From assembly GCF_040954645.1 (NCBI RefSeq), contig NC_092806.1, forward strand, positions 114,124,458 to 114,188,457: a stretch of DNA of 64,000 nucleotides. The letters are read 5' to 3'. The notes below the pieces were generated by a model. That model saw only the letters and a program-made list of their open reading frames with translations. It made no database searches and was not told the origin of the DNA. This document shows positions 10,131 through 22,670 of this stretch, in pieces (position 1 is the stretch's first letter; every line of letters starts with the position of its first letter). The position numbers and the translations under genes are program-made. The stretch is from Diabrotica undecimpunctata (taxonomy: Eukaryota > Arthropoda > Insecta > Coleoptera > Chrysomelidae).

Positions 10131-11546
10131 AGTATTAACTTATATTTCTGTATTTAATATATCATATTTATTCTTACATATCCTTCCTGTAACATGTGGA
10201 AGTCGTTAATTATAACTCTTCTTGACCTGCTTATCTTGTACTATATTATGTATTGCTTGTATTATGTTTATCTTATACTATACAAATTTTTATACATTTT
10301 CCTTAAAAAAAATTATTTTTTATTTAAATCTTTTCGTATTTTATTAAGAATTCGCTGATTCTTATTTTCCACCTCTTCTTATTCTCATTTTTCATTATTA
10401 TCATTTTCTTTATAATCTTCTGCACTCACATTTGTGAGCCAAAATCCCAACAAGTCTCCTAATGCTATTCCTGAAGCATAAATCTTTAAAATAAATTTAT
10501 TTTTCATCGATAAATCGGGGAATTCCATAACCGGGGCTTATTAGATATATCTTGGGCTTATTAAATTTTTCTTGCATCGTAAATAAAATTTTAAACACGG
10601 ATCATAATAATAAAATATTTAACCTGGTCAGTTACATTGTACTCATTTCAAAGTTTATGGAATTGCTTACTACGTACATTCCAACTGTATCAAATAACAT
10701 ATGTAATGTTTTTATAACGAATACTGAGTTTGCTATCGTAATAAAATATTATAGGTATGTTTTTTTTTGTTTATTGTTTGGTTTCTCGTCTTTTACAAAC
10801 TAACTTTTGCTTGTACATCTGGGTCTTTTCCTAAATAAAAAACATCTGCATATTTTGCATTTTTTTCGATGGGCCGTTTTCTTCCAATATTGATAGTTTT
10901 TACTGTGCTTAATAGTTGTTCGACTCTTTTTTACTCTTTGCCGTGTTTCTTCCATATAAAATATATAAAAAAATTTTCCTGTTTTTGTATCTTCGGAATA
11001 AAACTTCTAATTTATATTTCTCGATTATTTACATTTATGATTCGTATAGGTAACATAATTTTAATCGGTTTATCTATTAATCCTACTGTAAATTCCTTCT
11101 CAACTTCTGGTTTATATATTACTGTAACTGTTTCTTCTGTTTTTCAGTTCGATCTCGAAAGTAATTTCGTCAAATATGTAATAATACTGACATAATTATA
11201 CTTTTCAAAATAATCTGTTCATCATTTTTCGCCTTTGTGCGTTTAATTTACTTAACATGTTTTCTTCTCTTGCATATAAATAAAATAATTGTAGGGAATC
11301 GTCTTTCATTGTGACAAACTTCCTTTTCAATAATTTTCCATTTACTTTAATAAAAAAAATCATTATTCAAAATTCGTTCCGCAATTTTAATCCATTCTGT
11401 AGTTACTGTATTGTCGTGCTGGAGCCGCAGGACTCTCAGCGGGTTGGGATTCAAGTACCACCCTAGCTTATCCTCTTAGCAGCCTGCTGCTCGACGTAGG
11501 TTTCAACCATTAAGGTCGAACCATATGCAGTTTGCCTACATTTCTG
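10131..11546 (-). other. Region expected to hold protease, RT and RNase H, not recognisable (copy A)
   Basis: Between the Gag tail and the integrase fragment there are only about 1.4 kb, far less than a complete Gypsy pol needs. Open segments are short and AT-biased. I found neither a D-S/T-G protease motif nor a YxDD RT motif on the minus strand. Internal deletion plus decay is the simplest reading. Confidence 0.5.
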
Positions 11547-11855
11547 TCAAAAATCTACTTCTGTCACTGTATTCGTATTCGCATGCGGTGCGTAATATGC
11601 TATTGCTGTGCCTCTATTTCTGTGGCATCTCACCTGTGTCCATTGATTATTCTTTGTTCTTCGTTGTGATTGCCAATCTCCTCTGTTTCTATTACGATAT
11701 ATCCTCGTATTATGTCTTCCATATTCACTTATATTTCTATAATTTTTGTTCCTATATTCTTTTCTTTCTTCGAATTTATTTTTATAATATCCATATATTG
11801 CATTCTTACCTTCTTTTCTCATATCAAAATCGTATTTGTTCCTGTAATTTAACAC
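11547..11855 (-). pseudogene. Basic C-terminal tail of Gag, frame-shifted from BTB-Gag (copy A)
   Basis: A frame of about 100 codons, one frame over from the end of BTB-Gag, is rich in Arg, Asn, Tyr and Lys (RKEYRNKNYRN, RIYRNRNRGDW). This composition is typical of the nucleic-acid-binding C-terminus of Gypsy-type Gag proteins that lack a zinc knuckle. It overlaps the BTB-Gag stop by a few bases, so it was probably continuous with it before a one-base change. A programmed frameshift cannot be excluded but no clear slippery heptamer is seen. Confidence 0.6.
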
Positions 11856-12904
11856 TTTTCCTTGTGTGCTATCTTGTCGATCAATAAAAATTTGTATATT
11901 ACCTCTTGGGTGGTTGAAAAGTTACATGCTTCCAAAATGAATTTAGCTTTTTCTGTGTTGACGTTGCGTTTCATTGTAGCTACTACTGCCTCTGTTGTGT
12001 ATTTTTTCGCTAGTTCCAATGACATTCCTTCCGCTACGTATGCAACTTTTAGTTGTTCCGCTAATTCTTCAACTTCAGATGCATAGACCTCTGCATCTTT
12101 ATGTCCTTGTCTTTTCTTCGCCAATTTAGCTATTACCGTCTTTGGACTGTCGCCTCCCAGTTCTCTCTTCAGTACCTCTGCTATTCTTGCGATTGTATCT
12201 TCTGTAGTTATAACGTTTCTGGCCTTATTGGTTAATCTTGCCTTTATTAATGTTGTCGCTGTCTCCTCGTGTCCTATCGCTATTTTCTCAAGGAGTTCTA
12301 GTGCATCTAAAAATGACTGCAGTTTACCTGCTTTTCCATCAAACTCGCGGGGTAACACCTTGCTTGCGATATTTAAAAATTCGTTTGTTGTAAGAGCCAT
12401 ACTTATTTCTTGCTCTGTGTCGCTATGTTCTTCCTTCTTTATAGGTTGTTGTTTCTTTGTCACAGGTAGAGAAACCGGTTTAAAATCTCTTACATTTTGA
12501 GTATATTCTTTATCCGAAATTTCCATAATGTTATTATCATTTAAAACTTTTCTATCTCCAGTGAGTCCTTGTATTTGCAATGATTCGGCCGTTTCAATGA
12601 AGGTATTTAAATTTTCTTGTCTAATTTGTACTTCTCCATGGTATATAAATTGTAATAAGTCTCTTAGTGCTTCGTAAGTCACGTTTGTCAAAATTACTAT
12701 AGGATGTTGACAGGGATTTGACATAAAAATTTCTTTAAAATATGGGCTACAAACCGAAAGAACCATTTTATGCGCTTTTATGCATTTTCCTTGTGCTGAA
12801 AGCGTTACGTCTACAAAATCTTGACTCTTCCATAATGAATTTATTCCTGAACTCATATTTTCGTGAAAATTGTTCCAACATAATGAAAATTTTTCTGATG
12901 CCAT
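11849..12904 (-). CDS. BTB/POZ domain fused to Gypsy-type Gag (copy A)
   Basis: The ATG at 12904 opens 351 codons. Residues 1-115 are a BTB/POZ domain of the insect tramtrack/bric-a-brac type: FSLCWNNFHENMSSGINSL at 6-24, then DFVDVTLSAQGKCIKAHKMV at 29-48, then LSVCSPYFKEIF, and FIYHGEVQIRQENLNTFIET at 85-104. Such domains dimerise nuclear regulators. A Lys/Glu-rich linker (about 120-168) follows. From Met169 the protein reads as a Gypsy-type Gag: MALTTNEFLNIASKVLPREF at 169-188, LQSFLDALELLEK at 195-207, and a helical capsid-like region to about 345. Met169 looks like the original Gag start, so the BTB was added upstream. The frame is open in both copies, differing by one Arg/Lys change at 139. 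Function is unknown; it may be an element protein or a captured host gene. The longer frame from 12910 uses no ATG. Confidence 0.85.
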   Translation of the reverse strand: MASEKFSLCWNNFHENMSSGINSLWKSQDFVDVTLSAQGKCIKAHKMVLSVCSPYFKEIFMSNPCQHPIVILTNVTYEALRDLLQFIYHGEVQIRQENLNTFIETAESLQIQGLTGDRKVLNDNNIMEISDKEYTQNVRDFKPVSLPVTKKQQPIKKEEHSDTEQEISMALTTNEFLNIASKVLPREFDGKAGKLQSFLDALELLEKIAIGHEETATTLIKARLTNKARNVITTEDTIARIAEVLKRELGGDSPKTVIAKLAKKRQGHKDAEVYASEVEELAEQLKVAYVAEGMSLELAKKYTTEAVVATMKRNVNTEKAKFILEACNFSTTQEVIYKFLLIDKIAHKEKC

Positions 12905-13660
12905 GGTCAATTATCTTTAAAAGTTCTTTTAAATTCGTTTTTCTTCCTTATAAATGTAACAATAATTCTAAATATCCTAATTTATTGTAGCTAAATAGTA
13001 AAATAAAAAGTCATATCCGATTTCTTCGTCTATATTAATTGAAGAATTTGTCATTTAAGCAAATTCATGTCGTAATTTAATATTTTCCGACTTAGTCACA
13101 GTATATTTTCATGGTCAAATATAAATATTTTTAAAACTATACCTTAAGCAAATAAAATTATATGTCACATTTGTTTCATTAAAAAATAGAATTTGATATA
13201 TAAACAGTTATTAGCGATAATTTAAAAATAAATTATATTCTGTACTTTTAAAAGCAATAAAAGTTGTGTACTCAACATTCTGAACTTGAATTAGTTAAAT
13301 TCTTATATTCAAATACTAAGTAATAATTTCTATCTGTTAGACTGTATAATTTAAATAAGGGATAAAAAATAAAATTTACTTACATAATATATTTCATATA
13401 TGGTTTTTGTTAATTCACTTTTGTCCATTTATCCATTTTTTTATTTATTGTCCATTGTCATGAGCTGGGATGCTGTCGCGGTGCTCCTGGCGGGTTTGGT
13501 CCGGAATTTGGCGGGAATTTTCTTAACTGCTGATGCATTTTCTCTTTCGAACTGGTACACTGGGTTCCATATAACATCTATATAAATTTCCATTTAAATT
13601 TCCAGTATGTAGTTGCCATTTTTATTTATTTCTTTGGATCAGAAGACTCCTTATTCAAAA
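12905..13660 (-). other. Leader region upstream of BTB-Gag (copy A)
   Basis: About 750 bases separate the primer-site-like sequence from the BTB-Gag ATG. Near 13380-13390 the minus strand has ATGTAAGTAAA, a strong splice-donor match, so a leader intron is possible; no equally clear acceptor lies just before the ATG. A GC-richer patch at 13460-13530 stands out from an AT-rich background. No other open frame is convincing. Confidence 0.4.
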
Positions 13661-13673
13661 GGCAGGATCGCCA
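13661..13673 (-). promoter_or_regulatory. Candidate tRNA primer-binding site
   Basis: On the minus strand TGGCGATCCTGCC directly follows the LTR terminus TTACA. The TGG start complements a tRNA CCA end. The tRNA identity is not assigned. Confidence 0.6.
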
Positions 13674-13963
13674 TGTAATAAATAATGTTTCACTTTTGGT
13701 CTCGTGTGGTATATTTATTTAAAACACTAGATACTCATGATTTGGTTTATTGGTTATCAAGTACAATACTAGATGGTACTCAGTTGACGTTGACAATACT
13801 AACGACCGTTCTCTTGATTCTTCATTCTTAACAATAATGATAATACCCATAATCCCGTGATTTCCAGCTATTTAACACACGTGAGTTTGTTATCATAATA
13901 CGTTTGTTATTTGTTAATTGATACACGTTATTTAATAATCTTCCGACTACATTGCAAATTTCA
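13674..13963 (-). repeat. 5' LTR (copy A)
   Basis: It is 290 bp with TG and CA ends on the minus strand and is near-identical to 8559-8851. Beyond its outer edge begins the ZNF 5' flank (CCAAGAAAACAATTACTAAA), which is also present at 35673 in unit C. This fixes the LTR border to the base. Confidence 0.85.
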
Positions 13964-14974
13964 CCAAGAAAACAATTACTAAATGAAGTAAAGAGATTAT
14001 TAAGTAAAAAACAGAATAAACTATTAGGTATTATTGCTTTCCACATTTAAATAATGATTACAACAGTCGTTTAAGACTAAAATGCCACTCAACTTCTAAC
14101 ACCTTTTTTGGGACCTCAAAAAGATGCAAAAATATTTGCCGCTCCTTCCTCGGGCTTTTCTCTAAACCCCCCTCGTTGGCAGTGAAAAACGGAAAACATT
14201 GATTTACCAAGAATCTGTACGCCGTAGAAAAAAATGTTTCAAACTAGAAATGTAACAGGTTATTTTAAAGAAAAATGTGTGTTAACACTTCTGGTGTAGA
14301 ATAAATAGTTCTCTCAGAAATAACGCTTGAAGCGACCGGCGATTTTGAATGTTACTTACACGAGCGAAATTAAAATTTTTAAGTAAAATTTCGACTGTAA
14401 AAACTCGATATCTTTAAATCCGAATGTCCCATCGACAAAAATCAAAGTGCATTTTAAAGGTGAAAAATGCAACTTTCGCATCCAATTTTTGCGTTTTGGC
14501 ACTAATGAAGTCAGGCTCTATGAGGCTGTTAAATAAATAAAATAATCATTTTTAGTTTTCCTCCAATGTTTTAGTTAAAGGTCGGGTACCATGGGACGCT
14601 AGACACTATCTGCCTACTTCTTGCTAGAGGAGGTAACATGCTTGATAGTCATATGCTGTGAACATAACTGAGAAGTATACCCAGTCAAACACATAAAAAA
14701 TTAGTATTTGGTAGACATGCGTTAATAGGGCTGAAGTACTGCATAAAAAAGCAGAAACAAGCTCAGAATCATCACAAAAAGTGTTGCAGTAAACCTGAAT
14801 AGAATACGTCAATGTATAAAAAGATTTGGAAACTTGGGCGAAGCACCAACTAGGTTGGACGATAAATGACGTTGTCATAGTGTGTCTTTACTTTATTTAT
14901 TCCAGCGTTGTAAGATGTTATTTATGATCTGCAGTTTCAGCATGCAAAGTTTTATAGTTTGATTTTTCTTTTAG
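13964..14974 (+). repeat. 5' flank of ZNF copy A, shared with copies B, C and D
   Basis: The block begins CCAAGAAAACAATTAC and is alignable to B (28448 on), C (35673-36584) and D (42927-43847). It contains GGTTGGACGATAAATGACG and ends at a polypyrimidine tract plus TTTTCTTTTAG, a splice-acceptor-like site. No ATG-initiated exon joins it obviously, so promoter and first exon of the ZNF gene are not identified. Confidence 0.6.
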
Positions 14975-16490
<1,516 letters not shown>

Positions 16491-17288
16491 AAAGATATAT
16501 ATTTTTAAATGAAACACTCTGTATTTTATTTTAAATTTCATTGCAAGGATACAAAGTAGTAACCTGTTATACTGGACATTTAAAAACGTTTAACCAATAT
16601 TACATGAATAACCATAAAAACCGATTACCAATAATTATTTGTTTCATCAAAAATTGAACTTTTACCATTATTGTATGTTAACTTGGTAATCATCATTTAA
16701 GGTTGATCTGCACCCCCAAAAGACAATCTCCAAATTCAAAAAATTTGAGAAGGTATATGTGATGACTAGAAGTATTTTGACAACTCTTAAGCAGACTTCA
16801 TGTTTTCGTTTTTGAAAAAAACAAAAAACTACTTTTTTCCAAGTATAAAGCGGGAAAACCAAACATAGGATTTTGTTAATTTTTTACAGCATTAAGATAT
16901 ATTTATAAGAAATACTTATGAATTTTTTGAAAATTTTTGAATTTACAGTTTTGTCCCAATAGGAAAAAATAATTTGTTTCGGCTTATACTAAAGCTACCG
17001 GTAAGAACCCGAAAAAAAAATTAATAACAACATATATAAAACTGTAAAAGTGGAAAATATTTGCAATAAAACGTTAAATATTTTTCCTAAACATATGAAA
17101 AATCGCGTCAAACAAGAATTATGTCTTGAACTGCCGCTTTCAAATTGTTCTCTCATCTGAAGCAATGGTAGTATTTATCATCGATAGATAGCATTACGTT
17201 CGGCTTCGAAACGCTTCAAACGAAACGTCATACTAACAGGGTTGCCGTATCAATTACTTTGTACAACACTTTGGCAGATTATCAAAGT
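16491..17288 (+). repeat. 3' flank of ZNF copy A, shared with B and C
   Basis: The sequence after GAGTACCGCATCAAAG matches 30965-31763 and 38320-39126. It is AT-rich and non-coding. It ends at the TTAA where piggyBac inserted (17289-17292). Unit C shows the uninterrupted target (ATTTAATAGGAATG at 39129-39142). Confidence 0.7.
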
Positions 17289-17292
17289 TTAA

Positions 17293-17520
17293 CCTTTGTG
17301 TCTATACCCAGGTACCTGGGTATCCTTGGTAATTGTTTTATCTGAATCATTGACGATAGTATAAATATTTTTATTCGAGCTTCTAGTTATTCCTAAAATT
17401 ATTTAGAACGAAGAGATTTATAATAAAAACCAAAGAAAAAAATGCATATAATATATTAAAATTACCTGTCAAAGTTTTTGCACCATTACATCCACACCCA
17501 TGGCACCCGGGTAACACTAA
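17293..17520 (-). mobile_element. piggyBac left end, cut by the tandem-duplication junction (copy A)
   Basis: TTAA at 17289-17292 is followed by CCTTTGTGTCTATACCCAGG, the same terminus as the full element at 31768. The sequence then stops at 17520, where it joins the retrotransposon RT gene of unit B. Only the transposase 3' side is present. Confidence 0.9.
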
Positions 17521-19068
17521 TGTCACTCTCCATCTCTGACACCATTGTTCAACACGGAGCAGATGATTTTGAGCTGACCTAAGTGTAGAGTCGACGTGTG
17601 GTGTTGTTGTAAGGAGTGCTGTATCGTCTGCGTATAGTAGAGTAGTTGTATTGGTATATCTAGGGTTAGGGAAGTCGCTGTTGTAAATTGTGTAGAGTAT
17701 TGGTGCCAACACGGAACCCTGAGGAACTCCCGCTGTGGGAGTGAAGGATGTAGAGAATCGATCACGCTCCTTGACTGTGATTTGCCGTTGAGAGACATAT
17801 GAGTGGATGAGTCTGACGAATGGAGTTGGTAGCCCGATGCTCTCTAGTTTCTTGACCAGTCCCACATGCCAGACTTGGTCAAAGGCTTTTTGAACATCGA
17901 GGAAGATACCTAGTGACACTTTGCCGTCGTTCAGACTTTGTGTTAGGTGTGTGACGATTTCTGTCAATGCCGTTTTGGTTGAGTACCCTTCTCTAAAGCC
18001 GAATTGGTAAGATGGGATGATATTGTGTTCTGTGGTGAAGTCTACGAGTCTTTCTTTAAGGATTCTCTCGAAGACTTTCGCCAGGACGTTAAGGAGAGAT
18101 ATCGGCCTATAAGAGTGTGGATCGGTACGTAGCTTGCCTTTTTTCAGAAGCATAGTTGTATTGGCTACTTTCCAAGGTTTTGGGAAGTAGCAGAGTTTAA
18201 GAGTGGCATTGACTATGTTCATCAGGTACAGATTGACGCTCAGCGGGAGGTGTTGCACACAGTTCCTGGCAATCTTGTCAGGCCCCGGTGCATTTGATTT
18301 GCCAATTTGGCAGAAATGTTTGAAGGTTTGGTGATCCACAGGTGCCATGATTGGATGTTCATGGGGTGCCTGAGGGTCGAAAGGGGTTCTGAGCAGTCGC
18401 GTTATGTCTTTCACTGCGTCGGCACAGAAGGCATGATCAGATCTCGGATCGTCTGGGGAGATTAAGGTATTTTGTAAGTGAGTTTTGAAAGCTTCTGCTT
18501 TCTGTTGGTTTGAGTTGATAATATGATTGTTCACCACAAGGTGAGAAGGATTATTGGTTTTTTGTTTGGTTAGGCATTTGAATTTATGCCAGAATCTACC
18601 GCTGTCACGGTAATCAAGACTGGAGGTCGCTGCAATCCATTGTCTGGACTGCAGATTGTTGACCTGCAGTTTGATCGCCGCAGACAGCCGGTTATACTCT
18701 GTTTTGACAAGGGAATTGCGGGTACGTTGGAACTGACGGAGGAGACGTCTCTTTTGCTTAATTTTATCGACGATAAACTGAGGTAGAGGAGGTTTATTAG
18801 GGTTGTTACCCCTATTTGGGACTGACAAATCAGCTGCTTGGTTTATCAGGTTAGAAATTACCGTGATACCTCGGTCGATATCATCTGGGTACGTTAAGTT
18901 GACTAACTCTGGAGTGTTATTTGATAGGTATGTTTGGAAGAGTTCCCAGTTGGCGTGTTTGTAGTCTCTTATTACTTTAGGAGGGTCTGGAGGTGGAGGG
19001 TTCAGTATCTGTTCCTTAACCAGCAGAGGTAGGTGACGTAATCGAGTCTCCCAGGAAGCATTCGTCAC
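17383..19068 (-). pseudogene. RT part of Jockey-like ORF2, fused at the junction to piggyBac flank (copy B)
   Basis: This frame matches copy A through WCQRWRVT (residue 515) and then crosses the duplication junction at 17520. It reads 46 further residues from piggyBac non-coding sequence before a stop at 17383. Motif A and YADD are present as in copy A. Two visible amino-acid differences from copy A are Pro to Leu in LLKKGKxRTD and Thr to Asn in LPLSVxLYLM. The chimeric tail is a by-product of the rearrangement and has no expected function. Confidence 0.85.
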
Positions 19069-19651
19069 TCAATCGATCAATTAAGTCGTACGTGCATACG
19101 ATATGATCGATGATTGACAAGCCCTGGGGACCCATAAACGTCGGCACACGGTTACGTATATGGTGTAGAGGGCGGTTAAGGAGCAAATCCGAGAGATCTT
19201 TGCCTGCACGGTTCGACACCGTGTCGCCATATCTGATGTGTCTGGCGTTAAAGTCTCCTAGAATGATAGCCTTGTTCAGGCTGGAGACGTAATCAAACAA
19301 TGTCTCGGATAGCGGTTGAAGAGGATGCTTGTAATAAGAGACTAGGGTGATGGTCTCGTTGTTGTCGAGGTGGGTGTCAACTGCCAGGAAGTCTTCATCA
19401 TTGAGGATGATGTGAGGAGGAATGGTATGTGGGGAAAAAGGGATGCCATACTTGATCAGGAAGCCAATGTCGTGTGAAATTTGGCTTTTGGGTCGGTGTA
19501 AAGTGCAATAGCCTGGGAAGATGGGATCTTGTTTGGCGAGGGTGTCGGAGAGGGCAAGGATTTGGATATTGTATTGTTGAAGGATATGCTTGATGAAGGG
19601 GCGTTTTCTCGCAACACCCTGGCAGTTCACAGCACCTATTGTACTGTCCAT
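19016..19651 (-). pseudogene. Endonuclease domain of Jockey-like ORF2 (copy B)
   Basis: The translation is identical to copy A (4905-5540), including LSDT in place of LSET and the one-base frameshift into the RT frame. Start ATG at 19651 lies 33 bases beyond ORF1. Confidence 0.8.
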
Positions 19652-19684
19652 TAGAGGGGCAGGAAGGTGATGGAAGCTTTGTTG

Positions 19685-21235
19685 CTATGAGCGACAAGAG
19701 TACTCTTTATGCCCAAACATCAAAGTAGTGAAGTGGTTGGTGATGTCAAGGATTAGTTGACGTCGGTCAGGGAGAAGGTTAATTAGGATAAGTGAGGTGA
19801 ACTCCATAACTGTCTTCATATCAGAAGTCAGCTCGTATGGAGGGTCTCGCTTTTCAGTAGAGATTGGCTGGGTTTCTTGTGGTGTCTTAGGAGCTTCCCT
19901 TCTGTGGGGACATTTGACCGAGTAGGCCGCATGGTCTCCTCCACAGTTGGGACATTTATGAGTTTGTGGGGTGGGGCAGGCCGTGGATTTGTGGTCCTGG
20001 CCACAGGTTGGGCAGCGGTACTGCTTTTGCGGGCACTCCATGATGGTATGCCCGTTCTGGCTGCACCTGCCGCAGTATTTTGGGATGGGAGGCACGGGAT
20101 TTGAATTGAGTGGAAGTTCCACATGGAGTCGGAGGCCGTCCATGAAGATTCCTCTGGTCAGCATCTCCGTGTATTTCAATTCACTCGATGTGACCAGCTT
20201 CACAAACGTGGTGGGGAGATTGGATTTGGATATAATCCGCCATAGTCGAACTACGGGGATATCCATTTCCGTAAAGGCTTTGGTTAGATCGTCGTCTGAG
20301 TAGTCTCTTTCGACCCCCTTGACGACGACCATGTAGGTGGGTTTGGATGAGCGGGTGGGATTGCGTGGTGTTGGGATGTGCTTGGGTGTGACGAGGACTT
20401 TGGGATCGCCCAGCGCATCACGGAGTTTTCGTTGCAACTCGACGTGGTTAACGGGGTGGATGGTTGTTAGGTGGGCGATTTGGGTGTGTAGAACTTTAAC
20501 CGTCGAGATTTGATTGAGTAAAATCTCTCTGGTGTTGATGATTCGAAAGAAATCTCTCTGGTTAGATTTCTCTCGAGGGATGTTGGATATGGTGTAATTG
20601 AATGATTTTGGCTGTGTGGAGGTGATGACCTGGGATGCAGGGATGGTAGGTTTGGGAGTGGTAGTGGCGTTAGCGTATGATAAGTGTGTGTTTTGTGTGG
20701 ATGGTGGGTTGATGGGTGTGTGTATTAATTGTGAATTGTGTATATTTGTTGGTTGTGGATTGACTGTGTTTATTATTTGTGGAGTTTGGGTGATTGTCGG
20801 TTGAGCGGTATGGGTGGATATTGGTTAAGTGACATTAGTATGTGTGGTGAAATTGTGTTGTGGTTGAGTGGTGATAGGAGAAGTGGATGGGTTTAGGATA
20901 GCGGATGACCGGGTCAGCTGAAGTTGAGCGATCAGCCGGTCGATTTGCTCTATGGGCAGAGTGGATAATATGTCCGACATAAAAGTGTCAGACAAATTGT
21001 TGGTGATCGAGGATTGTGTAGTATCAGGGATATGTATTGTAGGTGGAAAAGAGGTAGACATAGGTGGGGTGGTAAGGTTGGTTGGTGGGATTACAGGCTG
21101 TGAGACAGTTGTTCTGTGTAGAGGTAGCGGCGGAAAGTCATAGTTGTCAGGAGTGTTATTAGTGTATTGACCAGGGTCGGGCGGTTCGGCAGGGATGACT
21201 TTATTAGACCTGTTTGAACGTGTCGACCTCGGCAT
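19685..21235 (-). pseudogene. ORF1 CCHC protein of Jockey-like element, internal TAA (copy B)
   Basis: Same 516-codon frame as 5574-7124, with the TAA at 20825-20827 shared with copy A. The three zinc knuckles are intact. The identity of the defect shows that the element was already dead when the 14-kb block duplicated. Confidence 0.85.
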
Positions 21236-21856
21236 TTTAGCAGTGGACGGCTAGGTATTATACCCAGATGACTCCTTGTTTTCTTGTACCTGGTGCAATG
21301 TACAAGATGGCAGGAATGCCGGACTATACTTATCTAAAATTATAGGCTAGCGGTCCCTCGTAGATACGTATTTTTTATATGATATTGGAAAAGTGCAGAT
21401 TTCTGCCGGCGCGGCACGTTCACAAACTCCGACGGAAGCTGATAGCCCCAGCAACGGCCTACGTGGGTGGCTTCTTACGGACCACCCACTATACCTACAC
21501 TGTGACCAGCAGAATCTCCGTGAGAGAGTGAAAAACGCCAAAAACCAACAGAAAACACAGCACTTACCTTCTTTGTCTCCAAATGCGGCCACGTGGTGAC
21601 CAAGTGGTTGGTTTCACCAGGTTATATTCTCTTCGATACCGTTATCCAACGGTTTTTCTGCTTCTTGGCGGCTTCCAAGCGGCCAGAGCTATGGCTTTGT
21701 CTAAGACAGGCGTCTGACCCTTTGCTATCGGAAACCTAAAAGGTTTATATATTCATATTTATATTTTCCACTCGCCTCCCCTCCACTGGTTTCGCCGTGA
21801 GGGGGCGTGTCGTCGTTCGTAGCTTTTCTTTTTTTTGTGTTTTGCGGGAAGGGTGT

Positions 21857-22670
21857 TTGTGGATTATAATATTGGTATTTTGTCAATTAGTCCTTCGTCT
21901 ATCCGATTAAAATAATTTGGATACTTATATATTTCCACCGCTTCCTGATATAACCGTGGGTAGTACTGTTATGTTTTATCCAGCATCTGCGTTTCTTGCC
22001 TAAACTACAATGGCTTTTATGTTCGTTGATCCTTGTGTTTGTGTGTCTTTTCCTGGTTCCCACATATACCATTCCACATGTGCATTGTATTCGGTATACT
22101 CCGGCCGTTGGTAATGGGTCGCGTTTGTCCTTCACCGATCTTAAATAGTCCTTGATTTTCTTTGTAGGCTTGAAAATGTTCTTTATATTGGCTTTTTAAG
22201 TATTCCCACAATTCTGTTGTTATCCCCGATATATAGGGCAAAAACGCTTTGCCTATACATGCTGTTTCTTCGTCCTTTCTTCTAAAATCGTTGTTAATCG
22301 CTTTATGTATTTCTCTTCTGGTATAACCATTAGAGGTAAGCGCTTTGTCAATATGAAGAAGTTCACTTTGCAGATGCTGTGGTTCACATATTCTCTTTAC
22401 CCTCTCCTCCAGAGTTTTGATGATACTTTGTTTTTGGCCTGGATGATGATTTGAGTTCCTGTTTAGGTATCGTCCGTGTGTGTAGGTTTTCGAAACACTT
22501 TATGTCCTAAGTAACCTTCCTTTCGATTTACTAATACTTTACTCTGGGAACGCTTGTTCTCTGTTTCCATCGTAAATTGAATATTTGGATGTAGTGTGTT
22601 TATATAAGACAGGAAATCGTTAAGTTTTTCTACTCCGTGACACCAAATCACAAAAGGGTCATCGACGTAT
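21857..22670 (-). pseudogene. Penelope-like RT end plus GIY-YIG relic (copy B)
   Basis: Duplicate of 7745-8558, with the same YVDD start point against the LTR and the same frameshifts. An extra T near 21830 lies just outside it. Confidence 0.8.

Larger units (their letters stand above)
8559..13963 (-). mobile_element. Gypsy-type LTR retrotransposon with BTB-Gag, pol mostly deleted (copy A)
   Basis: Two direct repeats of 293 bp (8559-8851) and 290 bp (13674-13963) bound a 4.8-kb interior. On the minus strand each begins TGAAATTTGC and ends TTATTTATTACA. The 5' LTR is followed at once by TGGCGATCCTGCC, a tRNA-primer-like site. Gene order on the minus strand is BTB-Gag, an Arg/Asn-rich Gag tail, a gap, then a fragment of integrase. 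No RT catalytic motif or protease motif is visible. No target duplication matches at the outer ends (left flank ends ACGTAT, right begins CCAAG). No polypurine tract is obvious before the 3' LTR. Confidence 0.85.
17521..21251 (-). mobile_element. Jockey-like non-LTR retrotransposon (copy B)
   Basis: Second copy of 3410-7140. It is cut about 50 bases earlier at the 3' side by the duplication junction. ORF1, endonuclease and RT have the same order and the same disabling mutations as copy A. Confidence 0.9.

Noticed and set aside
11395..11460. GC-rich patch (GCTGGAGCCGCAGGACTCTC) considered as a tRNA or host exon
   Set aside because: It does not fold into a cloverleaf by eye, and the minus-strand reading contains stops; left as decayed pol region.
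10552..11887. Plus-strand hydrophobic frames that look like membrane proteins
   Set aside because: They are opposite the AT-rich decayed pol and Gag tail; Phe/Ile/Tyr richness comes from AT-rich antisense sequence. No signal or family motif.
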